29,218 bases of DNA from Chara braunii (Eukaryota > Streptophyta > Charophyceae > Charales > Characeae): positions 1,931,388 through 1,960,605 of the forward strand of contig BFEA01000117.1 of assembly GCA_003427395.1 (NCBI GenBank). The letters are read 5' to 3'. The notes under the pieces were generated by a model that was given only the letters and a program-made list of their open reading frames with translations, was not told the DNA's origin and searched no databases. Below are positions 10,641 to 20,694 of the stretch, piece after piece. Each line of letters begins with the position of its first letter. Position 1 is the first letter of the stretch. The translations under genes and the position numbers were made by a program.

Positions 10641-11110
10641 TTAAAGGTAAGCATGATGAGACGATATTCCTTGTATTGTGCGACCTTGTATGTGACAATT
10701 ATGAAGTTGTCACTTGTAAGAATACGGGGCCCCGAAATGTAAGGAATCGGTCCAACCCTGACTCTTTTACAATGAGGAGTTGGAAGAGGGAAGAAGGAGG
10801 TTGGAAGAAGAAGGGTTTGAAGGAGAGAGACAACCAGAAGCATTGTCCCTTAGTTTAGCCAATATAGGTGATGCTATGAAAATAGTATCCACCTATAGGA
10901 TAGCGGACCTTGAGGCAGTGAAGACCCTAAAGGAAAAAGTGATGGAACGGATGAGAAAAGGGGAGACAGAGTTGGTGTATCCTCTGCCTAGAATAATTGG
11001 AGGACCAGCAAGAGCTCAAACCCAAAATGCAACTTGGACTTTTTTAGGGGTAGGCTCAAATAAGGGTCACAAAAGCGGTACAAATAGATATATCAGAAGT
11101 GCCACCTTGT
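10641..11110 (+). pseudogene. Protease to reverse-transcriptase linker of element B
   Basis: Past the protease, the plus strand encodes segments such as CDNYEVVTCKNTGPRN (about 10688-10735). After a frame change near 10770 comes an acidic helix containing EEGRRRLEEEGFEG, then LSLSLANIGDAMKIV, in the frame at 10780-11124. These are the kind of charged spacer seen between protease and reverse transcriptase in gypsy-type elements. No enzyme motif is expected or seen. Frameshifts at about 10770 and 11100 show decay. Confidence 0.6.
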
Positions 11111-11450
11111 TCCTGTGCTCGTGACCGAGGAGAATGAAATTTACTACGAGTATGAACGAGAGTTGATACGACATATGCGAGAAAGAGCAGAAAGTGAGCA
11201 TTGTCGTAACAATGAAGAGACTGAAAAGGCGTTGATTATAAGAGAGTCTGGTTTCCTTACAGCTCTAGAGAAGAAATTGATAGTGAAGACTATAAGAGGA
11301 AAGCATACTGCATATGCATTTAATGATGATGAGCGTGGACGTCTTGATGTTGATAAAATCCTGACGATATCCAAATCCAGCTGATGAAGAAAAAATAGTG
11401 GAATACCTCGATGGGAAGATCTGCACTAGCGCACGTATTATGACAACACT
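11111..11450 (+). pseudogene. Truncated amino-terminal region of reverse transcriptase (element B)
   Basis: The frame from about 11115 encodes ENEIYYEYERELIRHM, then LTALEKKLIVKTIRGKHT, then AFNDDERGRLDVDKI. From memory this is the stretch just ahead of the reverse-transcriptase fingers in related algal gypsy-type elements. After DVDKI the frame ends at a TGA at 11382-11384. In another frame, NPADEEKIVEYLDGK (about 11373-11417) continues the same region, so a small deletion and frameshift sits between them. The catalytic YVDD region, RNase H and integrase are absent. Similarity stops near 11450-11480, the truncation point of element B. Confidence 0.7.
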
Positions 11451-11769
11451 TCTCTTCTCGAAACTTCATTCCCTCAGCCGAAACTCCCCATTGTAGACCA
11501 CAATATTTTATACCATTGTTCGTTGGTAAAAAAAAAATTATTTAGGACAAACTAGGTCCAGCGAGTCTGCTGCAAACATGTGACAGATTCATTAGAGGGG
11601 ACTGCTACCCGAACTTCTACGTAGTGACCTCCCTACTCCACTCTGCATCGTTATAATTTTAACGAATATCTGGAAGGACCACGGCCTGATGTCGGCCTTG
11701 AAATATCATTGTTGAGCTAACAACCCCATGCAACGCAGACAACTTATAAATATTTGGTTTTATTCAATT
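11451..11769. other. No recognisable gene
   Basis: This is AT-rich sequence past the truncation of element B. It contains one A9 run and no frame of interest. I see no transposon end or further reverse-transcriptase coding. Confidence 0.5.
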
Positions 11770-11843
11770 AGAACCATCATCTGGATTCAAACTCTGGTCT
11801 CTATTTCAACAATTCATGGGTGTACCCTCTGAGTTAGGTTCTT
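11770..11843 (-). repeat. tRNA-like segment (SINE head or tRNA pseudogene)
   Basis: On the minus strand, TAACTCAGAGGG (11836-11825) resembles an RNA polymerase III box A. AGTTTGAATCC lies about 44 bases downstream (near 11793-11783) and resembles box B, which is the spacing found in tRNA genes. The flanks AAGAACC (11843-11837) and GGTTCT (11775-11770) can pair as an acceptor stem. The T stem does not pair and there are about four extra bases, so this is not a working tRNA. Confidence 0.4.
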
Positions 11844-12009
11844 GGGCCCCACACCGATACCGAAACCGGTACCGAAACACAAACCAGAATAGAATAAAAT
11901 AAAAATAAAATACACTAACAATAAAACAAAATAACAACGGGAACCAACGAGCAGGGGAGAAAGAGAGGAACGTGTTGGTTCCACTTCAGTCATGTCCGTC
12001 GGGCCCATG

Positions 12010-12960
12010 ACCAGACTCCACGACAAAACTAAGGGGAATAGTCCCGTGGGACCCTCAACCCCTTAGTTCTCTTGCAAAATGCTCCTTCGCTTCCCGTCGC
12101 TAGCTGCTGGCTTCGCTTCCCAAATCTGCAAGTTGAAAGTCGTCTAATATAACCAATAGTGCTAGGCCAAAGGTTGGGTGTAGGATGTCGAGACTTCGTT
12201 ATAAAGGCATCCGATTCAGGTCTAGGCCCGCGGGGCCGCACTTAGGATCATACCTTGGCTCATCTGCCGCTTCCCCTGGTTGCTACGCGCCCGCTCTCGT
12301 TGCCAGAAGGAGCCAGCCTTACCGGTAGCCACCACACATACTACCATGTAGTACGGCCGCCAGGGATGCTGGATCCCCCAATCGGCTATCATTTAAACAA
12401 TCGTACTTTTACCACCTTGGCGTTGAAAACCCCGACTTCTGTACATACTGCACCCTACTTATGTTGACCTTCCCAAGGCTGTTGACGACTTCTACCGTTA
12501 GCCAAAATACGGCCAACCTAAGGGCTTACGTACTGTGCATAATGTGGACCATAATGTCGTATCAGGTAAGTCAATGGTTTCGATGACTAAATCCTAACCC
12601 CGACCATGAAACGCCAGTCCCAACGCGAACGCACTCTGCGTGCGCAATTTTAGTCACATCACAACCCTTCTCTAGCTCGCAGCCTCACGCTACTAGGTGT
12701 GGCATCGCTCACACAACTAGTTCATTATATAACCAGACGTTCGCCTAAAACCCATGAGTGCCCTCGAAGTGCACGCCCACACACTCTCTAATCCGATCAA
12801 ATGCATACTTACCATTCCCAACTTTTGAGAGTCGGCGGTGAGCATGCAAGGATGGGCTACCCTCTCTAATATTATAAAAAATGCATCTCATGAGAGATGT
12901 AAAAATACGCACAAATACCTTGGTAAGGGTATTCGTGCTAGCAACGGTTGTACTCTCTGT
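12010..12960 (-). repeat. LTR-like repeat, copy 3
   Basis: Read on the minus strand, this segment starts near 12960 with GAATACCCTTACCAAGGTATT, a decayed form of the palindrome found near the start of copies 1, 2 and 4. It then carries a GTGTGTGGGCGTGCACTTCG block (about 12783-12764), a CCTTTGGCCTAGCACTATTG block (about 12176-12157) and a GGGACTATTCCCCTTAG block (about 12050-12030), in the same order as copies 1 and 2. Divergence is high. Open frames within it on both strands are not conserved and are not taken as genes. Confidence 0.6.
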
Positions 12961-14132
12961 CAGGTACAACAAAAAATGAAAGTGTGTTGTAATCGAGGGA
13001 AGACAATCGCAATCGTTTCCTCCACCTTTCCCTTCATGTTTGTCCTCTTCTCGTCATCCTTCTCCTTCTCCCTCTTTCTCTTTTTCCTTCTCTCCGATGT
13101 TATTTTCTTCCTCTCTTACCATTTTTTCGTTTGTTTATACGTTCACGCTACCCCGCTCTCGTCCTCGTTCAACATTCCTCGTTTTGGTTTCCTGATTGCA
13201 CGTGCAGTGCCCACTGCTGCTCACTATCCACTCGTTGCTCGTGCCTTCAATCACTTGTTTGTGCGATGTGTTACCGCTCGCGCACTGCTGTTTTTAACAT
13301 ATCCCCGTTTGAGCTTGCGGCTCATGCTCGCGATCACCTATGCGTTCGTATCCTAGCGTTCGTTCCTCACATGCTTCTACTTGTTTGCTTCAGCTCATGT
13401 TCGCGCTTGTGCGCACACTAATTCTCATTCTCATTTTTCTCCATTATCACATTTGTGCTTTGACTGGCATTTGCGTCGTCGTTCGTCTTTGCTCCTTGCC
13501 CTGTTGAATCGTCTTTCATGTTATCCTAAGGTTAGATCAATGGTTTTTTTTTTTTTTTTTTTTTTTTGCAATCCCTCTAGCATCGATGGTTGTATCGACC
13601 ATCTGAATCTAGATGGTTCAGTGGTTAGTAGGATCTAAGCGATCAACACCTACTTTGATCCTTCCACACATTTTCGCAAGCACGTCCTGATTTCGACGTT
13701 AGAGTCAATTCCCCTAGCGAAATCCAGATTCTCAATACAACAAAAAAATAGACGATTATGCCTAAATGCAGTTGAATCTACCTCACGATCCGAGGTAAAT
13801 TTGTGGCGAGGAATAAATAAATAAATCCGAAAATAAAAAATAAAGATTTGCTATAATTAAGTCACATACTCTCTACAAGCAAGATTCGAGCAACGCATCT
13901 ATTCATGTTTAATCGAAAGATTTATTTTCATTTCGCACATATGGTGGAGTAACATTTAGGTGTTATCTTTGTTGGATACTTCCAAACTCACGCATCGTTC
14001 CTACTCTCTACCTTTCATAATCTATTGTGTATTATAGGGGATGTTCAACGTGGTAGTTGAAAGGCTTCCCGTAGAATCAAAAACTAAGAAAAATATATAT
14101 TGAAAAGTAAAAAAATGTTGACTGTAACTACC
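12961..14132. other. No recognisable gene; pyrimidine-rich stretch and T24 tract
   Basis: A strongly pyrimidine-biased stretch lies at about 13010-13110 and opens a 172-codon frame rich in F, S and L that looks compositional, not coding. A pure T24 tract occupies 13544-13567 and could be the poly(A) tail of a minus-strand retroposon. A TGGTTCAGTGGTTAG word near 13612-13626 resembles a tRNA box A, but no matching box B is convincing. Confidence 0.45.
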
Positions 14133-14400
14133 TCAACATTCCTCATGGACCCAATTGTTGGCTTTTGTCATTGGTAGGAACATAAATCCTTGATATTTAA
14201 CTGTTCCTACTTTCATGGTCACGGGTTCGAGCCCTGCTAGACCAAGAGTGGGGTGTAATGGTGGTCTGGTAGCTTCTATCTTCTTACTAAAAGGCTCGTC
14301 TCGAGGTCGAAGGGATTCGTTCCTCATATCAGTCACTTTACAATCAGTACCTTTACCTACTGGGCTAGCTCCTACTTCGGGTAGAAGAGGAACTATTTAG
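14133..14400 (-). repeat. Possible tRNA-derived short interspersed element
   Basis: On the minus strand, TAGCCCAGTAGG (about 14367-14356) fits the polymerase III box A consensus. GGAACGAATCC follows about 44 bases later and fits box B with two changes. On the plus strand near 14222-14233, GGGTTCGAGCCC is also a good box B. A short minus-strand open frame here (14133-14336) has no recognisable product. No tail or target duplication is seen, so the limits are uncertain. Confidence 0.35.
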
Positions 14401-14699
14401 TTATAAATAAAGTATCAGGTTCACTCTAGTTAGTGTAGCAATTTCACAGCCCGCCTTTAAGGTAGGATCATGCCCACTTTGGTCGTTGTGGCTAGTTACG
14501 GCAAACAAACATGTTCTTATTGTTGCCCCAACTGCATGACTGGGTTTTATACTATTTTTTTACCCGGACTCGTGTCTTTGGTGGAGTGAACCGCTGATTT
14601 TTGTATTTTGATGCTCTTGACGTTCACGAACTCGGACTGACTAAACCATCCGACCACATAACTGAAACTTCCGATTAACTTTGAATATTGTGGTCGTAT
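14401..14699. other. No recognisable gene
   Basis: This is unremarkable sequence between the tRNA-like segment and LTR-like copy 4. It may belong to copy 4, whose far end is not resolved. Confidence 0.4.
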
Positions 14700-14973
14700 T
14701 TTTTGTGTGACTTCTTTTGTCAGACTAATCCTCTATCCACTATGGTTGAAGATTTTAATTATTAACCCTCATCGTCTCTTTGTGCTTGTCATGATAGTTG
14801 CACAACCATTTAACAACCTCGAACTTGGTGGTCGAAGAGTCTATAACACAGTGTCGCGCTAAAGCGTTTTTTATTATTTGTTTTAGACCGACTTCGTCAT
14901 AGTAGTCGTTGTCGACGGTGTGTCAACTGCAACAACATGGGCAAATACCCTTGTAAGGGTATTAGGTCTGACA
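14700..14973 (-). repeat. LTR-like repeat start, copy 4
   Basis: On the minus strand from 14973 the sequence begins TGTCAGACCT, then carries the full palindrome AATACCCTTACAAGGGTATT (14962-14943), then GCCCATGTTGTTGCAGTTGACA. The same order occurs at 6799 (plus strand) and at 23304 (minus strand). Beyond about 14880 similarity fades, so only the start is secure. Confidence 0.55.
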
Positions 14974-14993
14974 ATGGTAGTGCCTAATACCCT
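14956..14993. repeat. 11-bp perfect inverted repeat at the copy 4 boundary
   Basis: AGGGTATTAGG at 14956-14966 and CCTAATACCCT at 14983-14993 are perfect reverse complements around a 16-base loop. The left arm overlaps the LTR palindrome. The right arm lies just outside the proposed LTR start, so the AATACCC word has been duplicated across the boundary. Confidence 0.7.
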
Positions 14994-15345
14994 AAAAGTA
15001 CATTGATCAGTAACTACTGTGAAAACACTTGTGTAACCCGCGGAATGCTGACTCGCCTTGGAGTGACCGGATTAACTAGCGGTGGTAGATAGCGTGCAGT
15101 CTGAGCGGAGTGTGTGTTGATTACCGTGTCTGTGATAGGGTGTTATGTGTGTGGTGTGAGTTTAAGGACGCTACAACCCTGGGGGGTGGGTTGGATATCA
15201 CGATCGGTCTAGATCCTGTTTTTATAACAACTCCAAGGGTTGTAGTGGTTACGAGACTTCCCTTTGGCTGAGGGTGTCGGTTTGAGGTCGTGCATGCACG
15301 ACGAGTCTGATGCCCTAAAAGTACGTTGATTTATAACCACTATTT
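14990..15345 (+). repeat. Direct repeat pair, about 30 bp, 323 bp apart
   Basis: CCCTAAAAGTACATTGATC at 14990 recurs as CCCTAAAAGTACGTTGAT at 15313. Similarity continues weakly for about a dozen bases (AACTACTGTG against AACCACTATT). The DNA between the copies contains no recognisable gene. The pair could be an old insertion-flanking duplication, although it is long for that, or the ends of a small unidentified element. Confidence 0.55.
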
Positions 15346-15443
15346 GAGTACAAGAGTTTTTTTATTTTCAAGATTCGAATAGAAAACATATGCATTGTAT
15401 TTAAATATAACACATGTGCGTTCTTCAGGTCTACGGGTTGCGT

Positions 15444-15547
15444 TGTCGAACGCATCGGTCCAGCACCGCACGAAACAAGGAGGGACCCGCCCGGCCGCGT
15501 CACGCAGGAGTCAGTTTGATCCTTGTTGCGAATACATATGGAGCTCC
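15444..15547 (-). repeat. Dispersed repeat R1, copy 2
   Basis: This is the inverted partner of 156-257, about 82% identical by eye with no gaps. On the minus strand it directly follows sequence that resembles the leader of LTR-like copies 1 and 2: a GTAAGT at 15631-15626, then a GGCTTGCGGGAGCTC block. This suggests R1 sits at the leader to gag junction of a related element. Confidence 0.65.
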
Positions 15548-16440
15548 CGCAAGCCGCTCCGACCGAGTTCGCCAGCCATACCTCTTGCGAGCCCCTACAA
15601 CAAGATAGGGCCAACGCGAGGCACGACTTACCTCCACCTTACGGAAGTTGTCACCTCCCTTCAATGGGCGTATCCCCGTTAAGCTACCAGTGCACAGTAT
15701 GAAAGCTAATGAGCTGCAATCGCAAAGGTGGACCAACCGAGGGCGTTTCTCGTTCGCTGTAGCATAGGGGTTACACGTGGTTTTACGCCTCTATCGAACC
15801 CACACGCGAACCGACGTCTTGGGGGGCTGAGGTCCTAAGCGCGACTCATTGTCGGTCGACTAGGATGCATCCCACACACCACGCATACACCACTCTAAAT
15901 AACATTAAAAAAAAAAAAAAACATATACATATACACAAAACGACACAGGACAAACAACATGACAACACTCCTAGTCTCTTAGTAGTCATCCCATAACTCT
16001 CCGATGCAGAAATTGGATAGGCGACGGCCACAAGACTTAGTATAAAACCGCACGGGCGCAGGGCTAACTCGTATCGACTCGCAATGCATGCCTACGCAAG
16101 CAGTCGCAATAAAGGCGTACTATGTAGTACCCTTACCCACGCAGTCCTCGACAATCTCGAGGGCCACGTTCAACACTCAAGTGTGGCCTGACACGCGCCT
16201 TGAGGGGTTAATCTCTCGACGCTGGACAACTGTCAAGTGTGGTTGAGAACCACATCCTCTTCTGCACGTTGCGGAAGAGTGGGTGGTCCACAGGTTCATA
16301 CCTGTGGTGACAATCATCGCTTATCGCCCTGGAGACGAGCTCCATCATCCAGGGTCGGGAGAGAAATCAAGGGGTTTAACTTTGACGGCTGCCACGGACT
16401 ACAACGTCCAACTATGAAAACTTTAAAAAGAAAAGGATAA
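15548..16440 (-). repeat. Probable retroelement LTR/leader remnant on the minus strand
   Basis: Read on the minus strand, this contains a T15 run (rc of 15906-15920), a donor-like GGAG/GTAAGT (15631-15626) and a GGCTTGCGGGAGCTC block that recalls CGGCTTGCATGACCGGAGCTC in copy 2. Two small perfect hairpins lie at about 16238-16254 (TGTGGTT/AACCACA) and 16288-16307 (CCACAGGT/ACCTGTGG). Open frames on both strands are short and unrecognised. Confidence 0.35.
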
Positions 16441-17159
16441 CAGTAGATTTCTCTTTTCTCTCGAAAACATAATCTGTTTAACCCTTACGCGCGGTCGAAG
16501 TAGGTCGCGTTAAATACTCATAACATATGTATTTACATATATATAAAGGGCTATAATTATGTGACGATCACTTCTCACAATCACGGTGAGACTCCTCTCA
16601 GTCATATACATGTATATGATCGCATATAGTCAAATTCAAAGTTCGAACCACCAAACATGCATGCAATCACATCAAAGATTCAACCAAAAGTCCATACACT
16701 ACACGAGGTTAACTTCAACCATTCTCTGCACTCACACCCCTCGCTTTAGCCATGCAAGCCCCACTCTTGTGCAACTTCTCAAAATAAAATACTTAATATT
16801 TTTCTTAAATGGTTATTCAAATAAAGTCTGGATGAAAACACAACGAAGCAATTAAAATCACAGAGCTAAAGCCTTTAGGCTGAGTGGTAAGAGTGGATTG
16901 GAGTTAAGTCGTAAACCGACGAATCGGCAACCGACCTGTTATCAGTGATAACAGAAGATGATCCTCGTGGGATCAAGTTGCATCTATTCCAAATCTTGAA
17001 TCAAACGATCAAGAGGACCTGTAACACAAGACATGTCAATCCCCAAGCTAAATTTATAAGTCCATGGAGAATAATCTCCATATTACAATCTCACTCAAGG
17101 TTCTCCTACAAACTAAGTTTAGGTCTACCTCTAAGCCAGTATCCAACCAATGTAGACCT
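16441..17159. other. No recognisable gene; 18-bp palindrome
   Basis: This is AT-rich sequence without a convincing reading frame. TCATATACATGTATATGA at 16602-16619 is a perfect 18-bp palindrome. A box-A-like AGGCTGAGTGGTAAGAGT at about 16878-16895 may mark another tRNA-derived trace, but box B is poor. Confidence 0.45.
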
Positions 17160-17830
17160 ATGACAGCATCTCTCTTATTCAAGGTGGATTGCCAGAACTG
17201 CCACCTGTCAAAATACAAGCTTACTCCTATAAACTAAGAAAATTTCGGCAGCGCTTCCCGTAGAAAAAGTGTCTTCTCAGAATTTATACTAACTCAAATA
17301 TGAAAATAAAAACAATATTTAATTCTATCAAGTCAAAATTTGCCCAACTCCCTGAACTAGTAAAAATTTGGGCAGCACTCCCTTTAGAAAAGAAGACTTT
17401 CAAGATTTAAGTCAGATATGAAATCAGAGCAAACATAAGTTCAACTAAGACAAGATTTATACAAAACTAAGTTCAGAATCTAAAGTGACTTTGACTTTTC
17501 AAGGTCCATTTTTGTTTAACTCCCTGAATTAACAAAAATTTTGGCAGCACTCCCTTTAGAAAATGAGACTTTCCATATTTTTACTAAGCCATATATAAAA
17601 GTCAGACAAGTTGAACTTTAAAAAGATAAAATCTGACTAACTTCTTGGTTTTGTGAAAATTTCGGCAGCGCTTGCCGTAAAGAAAGTGACTCACCAAGAT
17701 TTATACAAGACCAAGTATAACAAATGATCCCAAAAAATGCAGAAATCGACCAAAGTAAAATAAACTTAGCTCAGAAAATGCAGGAATTGAAACTAACTCC
17801 TATGACTCTAACACGTGACAGCATCTAAAG
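17160..17830 (+). repeat. Degenerate tandem array 1 (GGCAGC-CCCTTTAGA units)
   Basis: Four units share the word pattern AAAATTTNGGCAGCRCTYCCNNTAGAAAA, at about 17237, 17361, 17531 and 17651, spaced about 120-170 bases. Each is preceded by a weakly conserved 'AACTCCCTGAAYTA' segment, and the spacers are AT-rich. The word TGACAGCATCT occurs at both ends of the array (about 17160 and 17816). A related word, TTTTGGCAGAGCTCCCGC, appears at 19013-19030. From memory, similar GGCAG-CTCCC words occur in tandem in untranslated parts of plant gypsy elements. No coding is seen. Confidence 0.65.
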
Positions 17831-18004
17831 CAACTACCTGTCAACAGGAACGCAGATCAAGTAGTAATTTCACTCAGTCACGTGCAAGGTCAAACCACAA
17901 AGGTACGTACTCTCTTCAGCCCAAAGTTAACCTTGTCAAACAATAGTTCATAGTCTTTCAATGATTTACCCCTTTATACCCAGCTTACATAAGGCATAAA
18001 GCTA
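17831..18004. other. Spacer between tandem arrays
   Basis: This is non-coding AT-rich sequence. Nothing is recognised. Confidence 0.4.
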
Positions 18005-18720
18005 GACCACCCAAACTTATGAAACATATCTAGCTAAGTCATTGAGTATACACAAACAAAGGGCACAACAATTTTTTTCTTCCTTGGGCACATGACTAGG
18101 TCACCCTAGTCGCCCTGACTTGTTTAAGTATCCAAGTTATATATAATTGTCTGCAGTTTGTCTTTTGAGGTAACCTATGACTGAACCGATCATTTTAGAT
18201 CAAGGTTCAACCTGTCCCTTCTTACCACAATTTTATTATTAATTCATACTTTCTTTAGTTAAATGATATGCTTTAGTCAGGCTATCCAATCTTATGGAAA
18301 AATATCTGAATATCTTGTTCATAAATAAAGTAGTATAAAATATAAACAAATTTTATCTTTTGGTTTTAATATATGCGCGACTCCAGACCAGACCACCCAA
18401 TTTTATGAGAATCTGTCCAGTCCTTTGTCTTAATTCTTTCTCATAATAAAATAAGAGAAAGTCAAGGTCAACTAATCTTATGAAACATGCCCAACTCTCT
18501 TTCATAAACTAAAAAAATATAGAAAAAACCCAAAGAAACAAGGCAATCAAGTCATCCAATCTTATGGAAAGATGCTTGGTCCCTGAAAATCAAGCACAAA
18601 CAGTCATCGTAAGTCAAAGCAACCAGACCACCCAAACTTATGGAACATGTCTGGTTCTTCAGGCAATTCAAAAATAAACATAGCACTGGGTCTCCCCAAA
18701 CTTTTGGAGACTTGCCCAAC
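18005..18720 (+). repeat. Degenerate tandem array 2 (CCACCCAAACTTATGGAACAT units)
   Basis: At least seven diverged copies of a motif close to CCACCCAAACTTATGGAACAT start at about 18008, 18283, 18394, 18466, 18551, 18629 and 18693. Most are followed by a 'GTCTGGTC' or 'GCCCAACT' word. Spacing falls from about 275 to about 65 bases. A 79-codon minus-strand frame at 18552-18791 lies inside the repeats and is not considered a gene. Confidence 0.7.
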
Positions 18721-20071
18721 CTTCGATTGACCCAGTCAGACCCAAGCAAAACTGCCTTCCTCGCATTCTTCCCCCAGATGCAATCCCACAATCTGCTTTC
18801 ACTCAGACAACAAAACTGAAACTGACATTGCCTATACCTTCCTTTATTTAAATCTGATATAAGTTCTGAAAGTCAAACTCAAAGTCAAAGTAGGGGTACA
18901 AACAGTACACTCAGTCAAACATAACAAGAGATACAGATAGGGGTTGTACCAGGTTTATAGAAGGAGATGGAAGGTTACCTTTCAATTCCTTGCCTCCAGA
19001 ACTCCTCCTGAGTTTTGGCAGAGCTCCCGCAATCGATGGGCTGACTTCCCACAGAGCCTTGCTGCGGTCCTACGGGTTGCAATCCCACCTGCCGCCTTCC
19101 TCTCAGAACAGGATTAGACTTAGAGTAAGAAGGATAGAAGGAGGGGTTTCATACGCTCGGGATACAGAGGAGGGACAAACTCAACTCCCAGTGAGAGGGC
19201 CTTGGTACCTTCATATGCCTGAGGGCCCCTCAATGACAACCAAAATGCATAACAGCTTAGTCAATCAAGTTGTCAGTTGTCGACTCCCTGACGGCCCCTC
19301 GAATCACAGCAAATACCCCCTTTCAAAGTTTCAACCACTCCGCAAGGTTTCTGATCCAAATCATACCGTCCACAGGTAAGTCCGCAAACTTGTGGCTAAC
19401 CCTCAACTACTCTGTATGATAAGATGAGCAACAAGACGGCCAATACGCAAGTTATTACCTGCGTCTGGTCGACTGTAGGTTTGTTTGACGGGTTGGACAC
19501 TACTTCAGCCAGCAAGTACGCTTGCTACATTCCAGCTCGCCTCTTCGCTATTTCAACGTCTGAAACACACAGTGATACTCCCAATCTCCAGCTACACTCG
19601 GCTTCACTTTTCTCGAAGGTCAGTCACTATACTGATTAGCAATCAAGCCTTACAGTCGGACCCTTGCTGCCTCACACAGTAGAATGAGAAGCGCGTCAGC
19701 AATTAAGTGAGTTTTCATTCTCCTCGGCTCACCTGCAGTCGTTTCGCTTGGTACGGTAAGTAGCACTCTGGTCAGACGGGTGAACATACAATCACCCCTC
19801 CTATTTCCCGCTATTTTCCTGTCGTCAAAGCATCCGACAGAGATGGTCATGGCATAGTGGAATCTGCAATGAAGTCCGACACACTTCAAAGGAGGTTATT
19901 TCTTCGTCTGCAGGTAAGTCTTCAACTTTGCCATGCAGCCTGGTACCGTAGCCTAACTTTCGGCTCATCTCGCATCGCCCGTTCTGTCTCCGGAGGAGCT
20001 CCAACGGTACGACGTAAGTACACACGATCCTCCTTAGTCAGCCACATCCACCCACTCGATTATCTGCAAAC

Positions 20072-20073
<2 letters not shown>
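18721..20073 (+). other. Decayed repeats with recurring GTAAGT donor-like words
   Basis: No gene is recognised. GTAAGT occurs at about 19375, 19756, 19913 and 20012, and again at about 20511 beyond the CT tract, always on the plus strand and often after CAG, TACG or TAG. A short tandem pair lies at about 19218 and 19290 (CTGAGGGCCCCTCAATGA and CTGACGGCCCCTCGAAT). A 129-codon open frame at 18990-19379 spans such repeats and has no recognisable domain. Confidence 0.4.

Positions 20074-20152
<79 letters not shown>
20074..20152 (+). repeat. (CT)n microsatellite
   Basis: This is an uninterrupted CT dinucleotide repeat of about 79 bases, or 39-40 units. It creates meaningless (SL)n and (RE)n open frames on the two strands. 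Confidence 0.98.
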
Positions 20153-20154
<2 letters not shown>

Positions 20155-20694
20155 GTTGATACTCAGCTTCGCGGAATCTTCCCATGACCTTGGCCGGATA
20201 CGGGTAACTAAATGACAAGTCAGGATCGAGCCATTCACGGTTCGACAGCGCAGCACATTCATACTTAGTTTTGCACGGCTTAGTCTGTCAACCGATCAGT
20301 GACCGCGAGTAGGATCAACTAGGCTGTGGGTGTAGCAGCGAACACATCTGCATCCTGCGGACAACCCCCTTTCTCGATATGCCTGACCCGTAATAGCAGT
20401 TGGGATCGTTCTATCTCGTAGCGTACAAAGGTGGGTGCAACCTTGCACTTCGTTGTCGCAGGAGTCTCAACAGGCATGCCTCTTCGTAAACACGAGTCGA
20501 CTGGATTAGGTAAGTTCACCCTACATCAGCAATAATGTAAGCAAAACCGGAATAAATTTTCCCTAGAATATGGGTAGGTTCATTCCGTACTCTTACAATA
20601 GCAACCTACTCCCCCGACGCAGCCTATGAATCATGCACCACTAAAACTGCATCCTCTTGGCAAAATCCTACTACACTATTGACCTCGCAGTGCT
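20153..20694. other. No recognisable gene
   Basis: This is mixed-composition sequence with a GTAAGT word near 20511. A 66-codon minus-strand frame at 20319-20519 shows no recognisable content. Confidence 0.4.

Noticed and set aside
12838-13356. 172-codon plus-strand open frame rich in F, S and L
   Set aside because: It is explained by a pyrimidine-rich tract and overlaps the start of LTR-like copy 3, with no domain.
14133-14400. Functional tRNA gene
   Set aside because: Box-like words are present but no cloverleaf with paired acceptor and T stems can be drawn.
17160-18720. Regularly spaced repeats considered as a CRISPR array
   Set aside because: The units are degenerate, unevenly spaced and in eukaryotic repeat DNA. 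Spacers are neither uniform in length nor unique, and no cas-like gene is present.
18990-19379. 129-codon plus-strand open frame
   Set aside because: It runs through short tandem repeats and a GTAAGT word and shows no recognisable product. It is kept only as part of the decayed repeat region.
19857-20262. Frames with (SL)n or (RE)n tails
   Set aside because: These are products of the CT microsatellite.
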